Positions 44,478 through 52,980 of a stretch of 64,000 bases of DNA are shown one piece after another. Source of the stretch: Granulicella arctica (GTDB lineage Bacteria; Acidobacteriota; Terriglobia; Terriglobales; Acidobacteriaceae); assembly GCF_013410065.1 (NCBI RefSeq), contig NZ_JACCCW010000002.1:868001-932000 (forward strand), written 5' to 3'. Every line of letters begins with the position of its first letter. Position 1 is the first letter of the stretch. The notes below the pieces were generated by a model. It was not told the DNA's origin. It did not search any database and worked only from the letters and a program-made list of their open reading frames with translations. A program made the position numbers and the translations under genes.

Positions 44478-45806
44478 GTGGAAGCGGATTGTGACGTAGA
44501 GATGATGACTCTATCCCCGTACTTTTCGCGGCTGGATTCGAAGCCCTCCTGGCGATGGCGCGGGCGCGTGGTAAAGGCGGATGGGCAGACGGTCGAGTCT
44601 GAAGGACCGTTATGCTCTGTTGGCGAGAGCTGTGAGATCACCGATGGCACCGGAGGTCTGCATCGCGCGGAGGCGATCGGTTTCCGTGGACGTCATGTGC
44701 TGGTGATGCCGATGGAGGCAACGCTCGGCATTCGTTATGGCGATACCGTGACGGCGCTCGGCGAGCGGCCCGGAATCCTGGTGGGCGAGGAGATGGCGGG
44801 ACGCGTGTTGAACGCCCTGGGAGCGCCGATGGATGGACTGCCCGCATTGAGACTGACAGAGACGTGGCCACTCGACGGCTCGATTCCACGCGCGATGGAG
44901 CGCGAACCGATTCGCGAACCACTACAAACAGGGCTCCGTGTACTTGACGGTATGTTGACGGTTGGGCGCGGACAAAGGATCGGCATCTTTGGCGGTTCTG
45001 GAGTAGGGAAGAGCACGCTGATCGGCATGATGACGCGCAATACGGCGGCGGATATTACCGTCGTCGGCCTTGTAGGGGAGCGCGGTCGTGAGGTGCGCGA
45101 GTTCGTCGAGGATTCGCTCGGTGAAGAAGGCCGGCAACGCTCCGTGGTGTTGGTTTCGACCTCCGACCAGAGCCCGCTGCTACGGATGCGCGCGGCGATG
45201 GCGGCGACCTCAGTGGCGGAATACTACGCGGCGCGTGGCAAGCATGTGCTACTGGTGCTGGATTCACTGACGCGTTACGCAATGGCGGCCCGCGAGGTGG
45301 GTCTGGCTGCGGGAGAACCTCCTGCGAGCAAGGGATATACGCCCTCGGTCTTCACTCGACTGGCAAAACTGGTGGAGCGTACCGGCAACTTCAAGAGCGG
45401 TAGCATCACCGCCTTCTATACCGTGCTGATGGAGGGCGACGATCAGCAGGATCCAGTGGTGGATGCTGTGCGTTCGCTCCTTGATGGTCATGTTGTGTTG
45501 TCGCGGTCGATAGCGGCGGCGGGTTGGTATCCACCGGTGGATGTGTTGGACTCGTTGAGCAGGCTGATGCCTGCGGTGACGACGCCGGAGCATAGAGACC
45601 GGATCGCGGTGGCGCGGCGTCTACTCGCGGCACATGCACGCTCGGAGGACCTGGTCCGCATCGGTGCCTACAAGCCAGGAACGGATGCTGAGCTGGATAG
45701 GGCGATGCGGGCGATGCCGCAGCTCAAGTCATTTCTACAGCAAGGAACCAGGGAGCACATCACGATGGAACAGACAGTTGAGCAGTTGCGAACGATGGAG
45801 CTATAA
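44478..45806 (+). CDS. fliI: Flagellar export ATPase FliI
   Basis: This 442-aa ATPase of the flagellar type III apparatus has Walker A GGSGVGKST (172-180), Walker B VLLVLDSLTRYA, and the family blocks GLVGERGREVREFVED and ASKGYTPSVFTRLAKLVERT. I chose the GTG at 44478 because AAGGAG lies 5 bases upstream. The N-terminal beta-barrel domain is complete. fliJ starts 2 bases after it. Confidence 0.96.
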   Translation: MEADCDVEMMTLSPYFSRLDSKPSWRWRGRVVKADGQTVESEGPLCSVGESCEITDGTGGLHRAEAIGFRGRHVLVMPMEATLGIRYGDTVTALGERPGILVGEEMAGRVLNALGAPMDGLPALRLTETWPLDGSIPRAMEREPIREPLQTGLRVLDGMLTVGRGQRIGIFGGSGVGKSTLIGMMTRNTAADITVVGLVGERGREVREFVEDSLGEEGRQRSVVLVSTSDQSPLLRMRAAMAATSVAEYYAARGKHVLLVLDSLTRYAMAAREVGLAAGEPPASKGYTPSVFTRLAKLVERTGNFKSGSITAFYTVLMEGDDQQDPVVDAVRSLLDGHVVLSRSIAAAGWYPPVDVLDSLSRLMPAVTTPEHRDRIAVARRLLAAHARSEDLVRIGAYKPGTDAELDRAMRAMPQLKSFLQQGTREHITMEQTVEQLRTMEL

Positions 45807-45808
45807 CG

Positions 45809-46267
45809 ATGAGTTCTAAGCTGCCAGTGTTGAAGCGAATTGAAGTGCTATACGGATTGGTAGAGCAGATGCACTCGGTCGCGCTGCGGCAGGCGGTCGC
45901 GCTGGTTCACGAGGTAGAGACGGTGATCGCTGAGCAGAGTGAGCAGATACGCTGTGCTCGGAGCGACGCGCTTGAGGCGATGCTGCATGGTAACCGGGAG
46001 AACCGGGCACTGGCTGATGTACAGCGAGAGATCGGAGGACGAAAGCGGCAGCAGCTCGAAGCCGTTTGCCGGGTGCGGAAGATCGCAAGCGACCGCGCCA
46101 GAGAGGACTATGACACTAGCCGTCTAAAGAGTGAGCAAGTGAAGAGTATTGTGGAGAGCAATCAGTCAGCGATACAGCTCATTGAAGATAGAAGAACGCA
46201 GGCTTCGTCCGATGATCGTTTCCTCTCGAGGCTGCGCTGGAACCAGCTTCGATTGGACGAAGTATGA
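45809..46267 (+). CDS. fliJ: Flagellar protein FliJ-like
   Basis: This 152-aa protein is almost entirely coiled-coil (rich in Glu, Arg, Gln and Ala), the size and position expected for FliJ, the general chaperone and central stalk of the export ATPase. The sequence is poorly conserved in this family, so the call depends mainly on position directly after fliI. Confidence 0.75.
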   Translation: MSSKLPVLKRIEVLYGLVEQMHSVALRQAVALVHEVETVIAEQSEQIRCARSDALEAMLHGNRENRALADVQREIGGRKRQQLEAVCRVRKIASDRAREDYDTSRLKSEQVKSIVESNQSAIQLIEDRRTQASSDDRFLSRLRWNQLRLDEV

Positions 46268-46340
46268 AGCTTTCCTAATCCTGCCGCGCCTCGCTTTGGC
46301 TAACGGAATGCATTTCTCTCTATCGAGGCGGGGAGAAACG

Positions 46341-47894
46341 ATGATGGCACGAGTTGTAAGCATGTCGCCGACTGTCGAGGCTGCGGAGAGCATGGGTGCT
46401 CCCGCTCTACCGCAGCAGGTGCCGAAGCTGGACTTCGCAGCACTTCTTGCTAAGGCGTCAAGCCTTCCTGATTCAACTGCGAAGGCGGCGCTCGTTGCGC
46501 CCTCGCCGAGCATCACACAAGTATCAGCCGTACCAGCCACGCCGATCATCGCACCAGCATCGAGCGCCACATCTGCATTGAGCATTGCGCCCACACAGAA
46601 GACGGCGCTCTCGCAAGAGACTACTCCTGCGTCGCTCTTCGCTGACGACGCGCCAGTGAAGATTTTGCCGGCAAAGGAACGGGTGCAGGTAGAAGGCACG
46701 CCAGCGCAAAAGAGTATATCCATAGACAACCCGATCGAGAGCGCAAAACAGTCCGCAAAGCCAACGAATGAGCGCAACGTCGATGCCCTGAAGAAAACGA
46801 AGCCGGAGACGGTCACATCCACAGCCTCTGCTCCTCTCGTCGAGGCTCAGACAAATACGATGGTCGTTGCTCCTGTGCAAGTAGCACTCAATACAGTGAG
46901 TCCTGCGTTGCTTGGCGGAGACGCCCCTTCTCTTCTCGGCAGACGTTCCCAAGCTACAGCTCCTGTACAGGTAGTTACGGTTGCGACGACACAGGCAGTG
47001 CAAACAGTGAATGCCAGCCAATCTGTTCTCGCAGCGGATAAGACCTCTCCAGGAAAACCATCGCCGGACGGAAAGGCCTTGCTAGAAGAAACATCTACAA
47101 CTAATACCCCAGGTTCATCTGTTCAATCAGTGCACTCTGCTGCTGTGACCGATCTGAGCACGGCTGCTGCGATCAAAGGACCAGATGATGCTACGGTGGC
47201 GGTTCAATCTGTAACTCCTTTGGGGTCTCAGTTGGTACATCCGGCGACGATCGTCTCCGAGACACCCCAACACGTTGCACCTGCTGCCAGTTCTTCATCA
47301 CAGACTCCGGAGCTTGCAGGCTCGATGCAGCCGCAGGTTGCATCTTCCTCAACGACGGGACTTCCGCATACGACGCTGAGTTCCAGTCCGACATCGCTCG
47401 AGGTGGGTATCGCAAGCGGCGCACATGGATGGTTGAGGGTCAGGGCCGAGATAAGCGGTACCGGCGAGGTGAGCGCTTCGCTGACGGGCTCCTCGCAGGC
47501 TGCTGCTAATAAATTACAGGGTGAGATGCCTGCGTTGACTTCGTTCCTTCAGGCGGAGAAGGTTCAGGTGAGCGCACTGGCTGTGCATGCGACAGCGCCG
47601 ATGGTCGCAGTACCGATGGATTCGCCTGAGGGCTCTGCTGGTTCCAGCCGGTCGTCCTATGAGAGCTCCAGCGGTTCTACAGGTACTGCGGACGGCGGGG
47701 CCACCGGCGGCGAGCAACATCAGCAGGCCGGACAAGGCGCAAACAGGATTGCATTGTTAGAGAGAAGCGAGACCACGGGCGACTCGCTTCCCGAGACGCT
47801 GTCTGGCATGGCATACGGGAGTGGAACGGGGTTGGGCGGCAATGGACTTCAGTCGCCTGTAGAGTACGGGAGCTGGTTGAACGTACGCGTATAA
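46341..47894 (+). CDS. fliK: Flagellar hook-length control protein FliK
   Basis: This 517-aa protein has a long low-complexity region rich in Thr, Ser, Ala, Pro and Val (about residues 20-350), followed by a C-terminal domain (LEVGIASGAHGWLRVRAEIS ... NKLQGEMPALTSFLQAEKVQ), the substrate-switch part. Hook-length control proteins act as a secreted ruler and switch export specificity. I chose the ATG at 46341 because GGGGAG lies 5 bases upstream. The Gly/Ser-rich tail is another disordered segment. Its place between fliJ and flgD fits. Confidence 0.8.
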   Translation: MMARVVSMSPTVEAAESMGAPALPQQVPKLDFAALLAKASSLPDSTAKAALVAPSPSITQVSAVPATPIIAPASSATSALSIAPTQKTALSQETTPASLFADDAPVKILPAKERVQVEGTPAQKSISIDNPIESAKQSAKPTNERNVDALKKTKPETVTSTASAPLVEAQTNTMVVAPVQVALNTVSPALLGGDAPSLLGRRSQATAPVQVVTVATTQAVQTVNASQSVLAADKTSPGKPSPDGKALLEETSTTNTPGSSVQSVHSAAVTDLSTAAAIKGPDDATVAVQSVTPLGSQLVHPATIVSETPQHVAPAASSSSQTPELAGSMQPQVASSSTTGLPHTTLSSSPTSLEVGIASGAHGWLRVRAEISGTGEVSASLTGSSQAAANKLQGEMPALTSFLQAEKVQVSALAVHATAPMVAVPMDSPEGSAGSSRSSYESSSGSTGTADGGATGGEQHQQAGQGANRIALLERSETTGDSLPETLSGMAYGSGTGLGGNGLQSPVEYGSWLNVRV

Positions 47895-47925
47895 GTGAGA
47901 CGGTCTGATCGGGGAGGAACAAGCG

Positions 47926-48300
47926 ATGAGCGGAGTACAGTGGAACTCAATCACAGGAGCAGGATCGGCAGCTGAGACGACGGTAGCCTCGGCACTGCTG
48001 CCGAAGCATGCAACGGGTTCGGCCGTTGCTGCGAAGACGACGAGTAGCTCAACAGCATCGACCTCGTCGACGGATAGTTCGACAGGTGATATTACGTCGA
48101 GCGACTTCATGACCTTGCTGGTCAGCGAATTGAAGAATCAGGATCCTACGCAGCCGACGGACCCGAACGCATACATCACACAACTAGTCGGTGTGAACAG
48201 TCTGCAGCAGCTGATCCAGATCAACTCGGGTCTGAGCTCAGTGGAAGGCACGTCCGGCACTACATCCAGCACAACGTCCACGACATCGGCCGGCAGCTAG
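47926..48300 (+). CDS. flgD: Flagellar hook-capping protein FlgD, short form
   Basis: This protein has only 124 residues against about 220 in most FlgD. The conserved N-terminal export and assembly segment is complete (DFMTLLVSELKNQDPTQPTD and a following NSLQQLIQINSGLS). The C-terminal Ig- and tudor-like domains that form the cap are missing and replaced by a Thr/Ser/Gly tail. GGGGAGGAAC precedes the ATG. There is no frameshift to a longer frame visible before flgE, so the short form appears genuine. It may still scaffold hook growth, or the cap may be supplied by another protein. Confidence 0.88.
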   Translation: MSGVQWNSITGAGSAAETTVASALLPKHATGSAVAAKTTSSSTASTSSTDSSTGDITSSDFMTLLVSELKNQDPTQPTDPNAYITQLVGVNSLQQLIQINSGLSSVEGTSGTTSSTTSTTSAGS

Positions 48301-48354
48301 GCTTCGAGAAGTTGCGTTGCAGAGCCACAAACATCACCCTCAAGGAGAAAGACC

Positions 48355-49584
48355 ATGCCTGATTTTTCGATAGCTCTGACTGGCCTTCAGGCCGATACAG
48401 TCGCGCTTAACACGATCGGTAATAACCTCGCGAACCTCAACACGACGGCCTATAAGGGCCAGACAACCAGCTTTGAAGACCTCTTCTACCAGCAGATCGG
48501 CACCAGCGGTGCAAGTGATCCCGAGCAGGTCGGTGTCGGCACGCGAGTGTCCGGCACGGAAACGAACTATACGCAGGGGAGTCTCTCCACAACCTCTAAT
48601 TCGACGGATATGGCGCTTAGCGGCACTGGCTTCTTCGTGGTCGAGCAGGGCGGCCAGCAGTCGTTGACGCGCGCGGGCAACTTTCAACTCGATTCGAGCG
48701 GGGATCTGCAAACGATTGACGGCGAAAGCGTCATGGGCTTCCCGACTGTGGCGGGAACGGTTAGTCAGACCTCGAATCTTGCTCCAATCACTCTGCCGGT
48801 TGGCCAGACAGAGCCGGCGCAGGCTACGCAGAACGTATCCATCTCCGCGAACCTCAACTCTGCCGCAGCCGTGGGGAACACGTTTTCAACTGCGGTGACC
48901 GTGTACGATTCGCTCGGACAGAGCCATGTTGCTACGGTGACTTATACCAAGGCCAGCTCAACGACGTGGAACTATGCGGTTACACTCCCTTCGGCCGATG
49001 CAAGCGGCGCGCCGGTCAACAATACGGGAACGTTGACCTTTGATTCAACCGGTGCGCTGGTCTCTCCGTCTTCGAATGTGACCGGCATTACCTTTCCTGG
49101 TATGGCGGACGGGGCGTCAAGCATGAACTTCAGCATGAACCTGTACAACTCAGCGGGAGCCGCAACGGTATCTCAATCGGCTTCGGCCAACAATGTTGCG
49201 GCCAGTAGCCAGGACGGCTACGCAAGCGGAACCTACGAGAGTTTTGCGGTCGATTCGACAGGCATCGTCTCGGCAACCTTCAGCAACGGGCACACGACGA
49301 CCGTAGGACAAGTCGCGGTTGCTACTGTAAGTAATCAAAGCGGACTTCTCCGCACCGGCGACAACAACTTCCAGACCACGGCTGCCTCTGGGACAGCCAG
49401 CGTGGGTACGGCAGGTACGGGCGGTCGCGCCACCATCGAAGACGATACAGTCGAGGGCTCGAACGTCGACATCTCGGCCGAATTCTCGAACCTGGTCGTC
49501 GCACAGCGTTCCTTCGAGGCAAACTCGAAGACCGTGACAACCTTCGATACCGTCACCCAGGATGCGATCAGCATGATTCGTTAG
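48355..49584 (+). CDS. flgE: Flagellar hook protein FlgE
   Basis: This 409-aa hook subunit has the N-terminal rod/hook signature (FSIALTGLQADTVALNTIGN, NLANLNTTAYKGQTTSFEDL), central D1-D2 region (ALSGTGFFVV, LTRAGNFQLDSSGDLQTIDG), FlgE D2 (AVTVYDSLGQSH) and C-terminal helix (NVDISAEFSNLVVAQRSFEA). AAGGAG precedes the ATG. A likely terminator follows, so a first transcription unit flgB-flgE may end here. Confidence 0.95.
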   Translation: MPDFSIALTGLQADTVALNTIGNNLANLNTTAYKGQTTSFEDLFYQQIGTSGASDPEQVGVGTRVSGTETNYTQGSLSTTSNSTDMALSGTGFFVVEQGGQQSLTRAGNFQLDSSGDLQTIDGESVMGFPTVAGTVSQTSNLAPITLPVGQTEPAQATQNVSISANLNSAAAVGNTFSTAVTVYDSLGQSHVATVTYTKASSTTWNYAVTLPSADASGAPVNNTGTLTFDSTGALVSPSSNVTGITFPGMADGASSMNFSMNLYNSAGAATVSQSASANNVAASSQDGYASGTYESFAVDSTGIVSATFSNGHTTTVGQVAVATVSNQSGLLRTGDNNFQTTAASGTASVGTAGTGGRATIEDDTVEGSNVDISAEFSNLVVAQRSFEANSKTVTTFDTVTQDAISMIR

Positions 49585-49593
49585 AACCTCCTA

Positions 49594-49661
49594 AAAGCAG
49601 CAGAGAACAGCAGTACGGGACACGCCTCATCTGGCGAGTCTTCGCACTGCTGCTTTCTTTT
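49594..49661 (+). terminator. Likely terminator after flgE
   Basis: AAAGCAGCAG (49594-49603) and CAGCAGT (49609-49615) can each pair with ACTGCTGCTTT (49646-49656), giving alternative stems around an inner CGCC/GGCG hairpin; TTTCTTTTG follows. Position directly after flgE and before fliL suggests a break between two operons. Confidence 0.55.
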
Positions 49662-49750
49662 GTGTTGCGCTGAGCAGTTAGGAGGGACTGCTCTTCTGAG
49701 AATCGGCTAATTCTTTCTCCTGTTTAAATGGCTATCGATATGCATTCTTC

Positions 49751-50296
49751 ATGATCATGATGGCTACCTCTCCTGTTGTCACAGAAAGCGCTACTGCTCC
49801 TGTACCTATTCCGGCCAAGATTCCGTTGGTCACGCTGATCATTGCAATCCTCGTGGCTGTCGTCCTAGGAATCGCGGGCACAGGGGGAGCGCTGTTCTAT
49901 CTGCTCCGCTCGGGTCGACTGCCTCTTCAAAAGACTGTTGCCGCAGAGACCAGGCCGGTCGCTCCGACGGCCAGTCGTGCGATCGTGCTCGACCCAATGG
50001 TGGCTAACCTTGCGGATGCGGGCGGTGCTGCCTATCTGAAGTTGTCGCTGACACTGCTCGCCGCCGACGAGCTTATGAAAAAAGATGGTCCCAAAGCTGC
50101 CAAGGGAATCAGTACAGACGATGCAGCGGTTCGAGACACGGTGCTGATGGTGGTAGGTCAACAAACGGCGAACGAGCTGCTGGCACAAGACGGCAAGCAG
50201 CGCCTGAAATCCGCCTTGAAGGCTGCATTGGCCGAGCATAACCCCGAGCTGAAGGTGATGGATCTCTACTTTACCGATTTTCTTGTACAGCGTTGA
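49751..50296 (+). CDS. fliL: Flagellar basal-body associated protein FliL
   Basis: This 181-aa protein has a single transmembrane helix (VTLIIAILVAVVLGIAGTGG, about residues 27-46) and a periplasmic domain with the typical ending AALAEHNPELKVMDLYFTDF. FliL surrounds the stator and stabilises it. No strong ribosome-binding site is visible; the ATGs at 49751, 49757 and 49760 are all possible. It begins the second half of the cluster. Confidence 0.85.
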   Translation: MIMMATSPVVTESATAPVPIPAKIPLVTLIIAILVAVVLGIAGTGGALFYLLRSGRLPLQKTVAAETRPVAPTASRAIVLDPMVANLADAGGAAYLKLSLTLLAADELMKKDGPKAAKGISTDDAAVRDTVLMVVGQQTANELLAQDGKQRLKSALKAALAEHNPELKVMDLYFTDFLVQR

Positions 50297-50321
50297 CATT
50301 CTGACTGAGAGGAGGGCAGCG

Positions 50322-50657
50322 ATGACGGATACAGAGTTGATCGCCGCAGAGGCAGAGAACGCGCTGCCGGTAGTGCCGCGGGTGACGGAGCCCGGTTTCG
50401 CGGAAAGAGCAGAGAGGATCGAAGAGCACACGCTATGGCCCGTGCTCTCGCGGTTGCCGGTGGTGCTGACGGTACGTATTCCGTTGAGTGCATTCAAGGT
50501 GCGCGATCTCCTGCAATTGCAACAGGGACAACTCATTCGGAGCGACTGGTCGACGACTGAAGATATTCCCGTGAAGATCGGGCGTGTCCAGCTGGCGTGG
50601 AGTGAGTTTGAGGTTGTCGACGAATGTATGGCCATGCGGCTGACGCGGCTGGCGTAA
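50322..50657 (+). CDS. SpoA-domain (FliN-like) protein
   Basis: This 111-aa protein has a C-terminal SpoA/FliN-type domain: LPVVLTVRIPLSAFKVRDLL, GQLIRSDWSTTEDIPVKIG, AWSEFEVVDECMAMRLTRL. It sits where fliM and fliN usually are, between fliL and fliO, yet complete fliM and fliN genes are present later at 57277 and 58314. It may be an extra C-ring subunit or a homologue of the small SpoA proteins of type III secretion. I chose the ATG at 50322 because GAGGAGGG lies close upstream. Confidence 0.78.
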   Translation: MTDTELIAAEAENALPVVPRVTEPGFAERAERIEEHTLWPVLSRLPVVLTVRIPLSAFKVRDLLQLQQGQLIRSDWSTTEDIPVKIGRVQLAWSEFEVVDECMAMRLTRLA

Positions 50658-50669
50658 GGAGGCAGGCAA

Positions 50670-50993
50670 ATGGAACTGGTACAGAGTTTTACACGCAGGC
50701 AGGAGATGGAGCGGGTCGCACCGGTTGGCGGATTCGCAGGCTGGGTGGTGGGAGCGTTGCAAGGTCGCGTCCGTCTGAAGTGGCGCGGTTCGTCCCGCGT
50801 CCGCATGCAGCAGATGCAACTGCTCGAGACACTATCGCTTGGGGGGAAGCGCCATGTGATGCTGATCTCCTGCGAGGGCGAACGCTATCTCGTTGGGTGC
50901 GGAGCGGATGACGTTGCGGCCATCGTAAAGATAGCTTCAGGTGGGGGCGATACGCGGCCTACAGCTAAGACACTGGCGCACACATGGCTCTGA
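50670..50993 (+). CDS. fliO: FliO-like flagellar biosynthesis protein
   Basis: This 107-aa protein carries the FliO C-terminal block: QLLETLSLGGKRHVMLISCE then GERYLVGCGADDVAAI. FliO normally has an N-terminal transmembrane helix and assists FliP ring assembly. Here no stretch before the block is long or hydrophobic enough to span a membrane; the best is GGFAGWVVGAL. The place immediately upstream of fliP supports the name. The 3' end overlaps fliP by 10 bases. Confidence 0.75.
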   Translation: MELVQSFTRRQEMERVAPVGGFAGWVVGALQGRVRLKWRGSSRVRMQQMQLLETLSLGGKRHVMLISCEGERYLVGCGADDVAAIVKIASGGGDTRPTAKTLAHTWL

Positions 50994-51892
50994 TGCGCGA
51001 TGCGTGGAGCGTGGCGGCGCGGTTCAGCATCCTGCTGGCTTGTCTGATCGTTCCTGCCACAATGCATGGGGAACCACAGGCTCCGGTTACGCCAGGCGGG
51101 TCCTTCTGGGTCAGTAAGCCGTCCGCTGCAATTGGTGCGCGGGTCGTCAAGCAAGCTGTTGTCCTGCCGCACAACACGAAATCGGGAACAATGGCGACTC
51201 CCGCATCGAAGCCCGTTGCGTCCTCTATAGCTTCATCGGCTATCGTGACCGGCCCCTTTAGTGGCAGCCAAAGCGTGCCTTGGTCGATTGTTCTTGGACT
51301 TACGCTGTTGACGCTTTTACCAGCGCTCCTGCTTTCGATGACGCCGTTGGTGCGGCTGCTGGTTGTCTTTCACTTTCTCCGTCAGGCATTGGGCACGCAG
51401 ACGGCTCCGTCGAATCAGGTACTGATGGGGCTTGCGCTCATGATGACATGGTTTTTAATGCAGCCTGTCCTGCTCCAGGTTGAGCAGCAGGCAGTCGTTC
51501 CATATCGTGCCGGACAGATATCGGGTGAGGACGCGATCGATCGTGGCATGCAGCCCGTCAAACACTACATGCTTCGCTACGCACGCGAGAAAGATCTCGC
51601 GGTCTTTGCATCCGCCGGCATGAGTGTCCGCCCGACGACGAAGGACGATCTCCCGATCCAGGTCGTTGTGCCAGCGTACATCTTGAGCGAACTGAAGGCA
51701 GGCTTTCAGATTGGCGCGGTGCTATTTTTGCCGTTCCTCCTCGTGGATATTGTTGTGGCCAGCGTGACTACTTCCATCGGCATGATGCAGTTGCCGCCGG
51801 TAGTGATCTCGACGCCGTTGAAGATTCTGCTCTTCGTCATGGTTGACGGCTGGAACCTGCTGGCCGACCAGTTGCTGAAGAGCTTTTCGTAG
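50984..51892 (+). CDS. fliP: Flagellar export gate protein FliP
   Basis: This 302-aa gate subunit has the FliP order: signal peptide at the start (about residues 1-28), four hydrophobic helices, and conserved blocks LLSMTPLVRLLVVFHFLRQA, MTWFLMQPVL, VVVPAYILSELKAGFQIGAV and MMQLPPVVISTPLKILLFVM. An extra stretch of about 60 residues rich in Ser, Ala, Pro and Val separates the signal peptide from the first gate helix, which makes it longer than the usual 245 aa. The start may be 50984 or 50993. Confidence 0.94.
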   Translation: MALMRDAWSVAARFSILLACLIVPATMHGEPQAPVTPGGSFWVSKPSAAIGARVVKQAVVLPHNTKSGTMATPASKPVASSIASSAIVTGPFSGSQSVPWSIVLGLTLLTLLPALLLSMTPLVRLLVVFHFLRQALGTQTAPSNQVLMGLALMMTWFLMQPVLLQVEQQAVVPYRAGQISGEDAIDRGMQPVKHYMLRYAREKDLAVFASAGMSVRPTTKDDLPIQVVVPAYILSELKAGFQIGAVLFLPFLLVDIVVASVTTSIGMMQLPPVVISTPLKILLFVMVDGWNLLADQLLKSFS

Positions 51893-51911
51893 AGAACTTG
51901 AGGAGTGGACG

Positions 51912-52181
51912 ATGCAGCCAGACCAGACAGTAGAGATGATGCGGAGGCTGTTGTTAGAAGCGCTCTTGCTGAGTGCGCCTATGCTCATCGCGGCTTGCGT
52001 GGTGAGCCTTTTAGTCAGTCTGGCTCAGACACTAACTGGTGTGCAGGAGCAGACCTTGACTGTTGTCCCAAGACTCGTCGTAGTCTCCGGCGTAGTCATG
52101 GTGACGCTTCCTTGGGTGATCCATCGCCTTGTGAGTTTTACGCTGCATCTGCTGACAGATTTGCACCGGTATTTGGGGTAG
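51912..52181 (+). CDS. fliQ: Flagellar export gate protein FliQ
   Basis: This 89-aa, two-helix gate subunit has the family pattern LLLSAPMLIAACVVSLLVSL followed by AQTLTGVQEQTLTVVPRLV. GAGGAG lies before the ATG. It sits between fliP and fliR as usual. Confidence 0.94.
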   Translation: MQPDQTVEMMRRLLLEALLLSAPMLIAACVVSLLVSLAQTLTGVQEQTLTVVPRLVVVSGVVMVTLPWVIHRLVSFTLHLLTDLHRYLG

Positions 52182-52191
52182 GCGGAGAACG

Positions 52192-52980
52192 ATGGAATCG
52201 ACGATGCCGATGAACGGGCTGATTCAGCAGTGGCCGCAGTATCTTGCCGCGGGTCTGCTGGTCCTGGTACGTCTCAGCGGCTTGATCGCTTTCGCGCCGC
52301 TCTTTGGCTCAGCTGCGATCGCGCCGCGGATAAAGGCTGGCTTTGTTATCGCGATGACCTTGTTGCTTGCGCCTGTCGTCGCGGCGGTGCCCGGCGCGCG
52401 TGCTGTTCTGGACATGCAGGGTGTGCTGGGAGAGCTCGGCGTGGGCCTTGTCTTCGGGCTCTCGCTTGCATTGATGAATGAGGCGCTTCAGTTTGCTGGA
52501 ATGCTGCTGGGGATGCAGTTCAGTTTTTCGCTCGTCAACCTGCTCGATCCGAACTCGATGATCGAGACGCCGGTGCTGGGACAGATGCTGGGATGGATCG
52601 GACTTTTGGTTATCATCGGCGCTGGGCTCGACCGAACGCTGATCGCCGCCATGACGCGCAGTTTCTGCATCGTGCCCGTAGGCACGGCCATGGTGCATGC
52701 GAGAACCGGCGCAGCGCTGGCCTCGATGACGGGCGGAGTCTTTCTCGCTGGACTGCAACTTGCCTCTCCAGTGATCGCCGCAGCGCTTGCCATCGAGGTC
52801 ACGATTGCGATGATCTCGAGGCTCGCCCCACAGCTTCCTGCGATGGTGATTAGCATCCCGCTGAAGACAATGGTCTCGTATGTGGTGCTTGTGGGGTCGC
52901 TCGCACTTTGGCCGGGCTGGATTGAGCAACACTTCATCTCGCTGCTTGATGCCGCAGGAAGGTTGATAGGAGCGGCATGA
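52192..52980 (+). CDS. fliR: Flagellar export gate protein FliR
   Basis: This 262-aa, six-helix gate subunit has LVLVRLSGLIAFAPLFGSAA, IKAGFVIAMTLLLAPVV and the loop GMQFSFSLVNLLDPNSMIET. Its stop overlaps the flhB ATG as ATGA. Confidence 0.94.
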   Translation: MESTMPMNGLIQQWPQYLAAGLLVLVRLSGLIAFAPLFGSAAIAPRIKAGFVIAMTLLLAPVVAAVPGARAVLDMQGVLGELGVGLVFGLSLALMNEALQFAGMLLGMQFSFSLVNLLDPNSMIETPVLGQMLGWIGLLVIIGAGLDRTLIAAMTRSFCIVPVGTAMVHARTGAALASMTGGVFLAGLQLASPVIAAALAIEVTIAMISRLAPQLPAMVISIPLKTMVSYVVLVGSLALWPGWIEQHFISLLDAAGRLIGAA

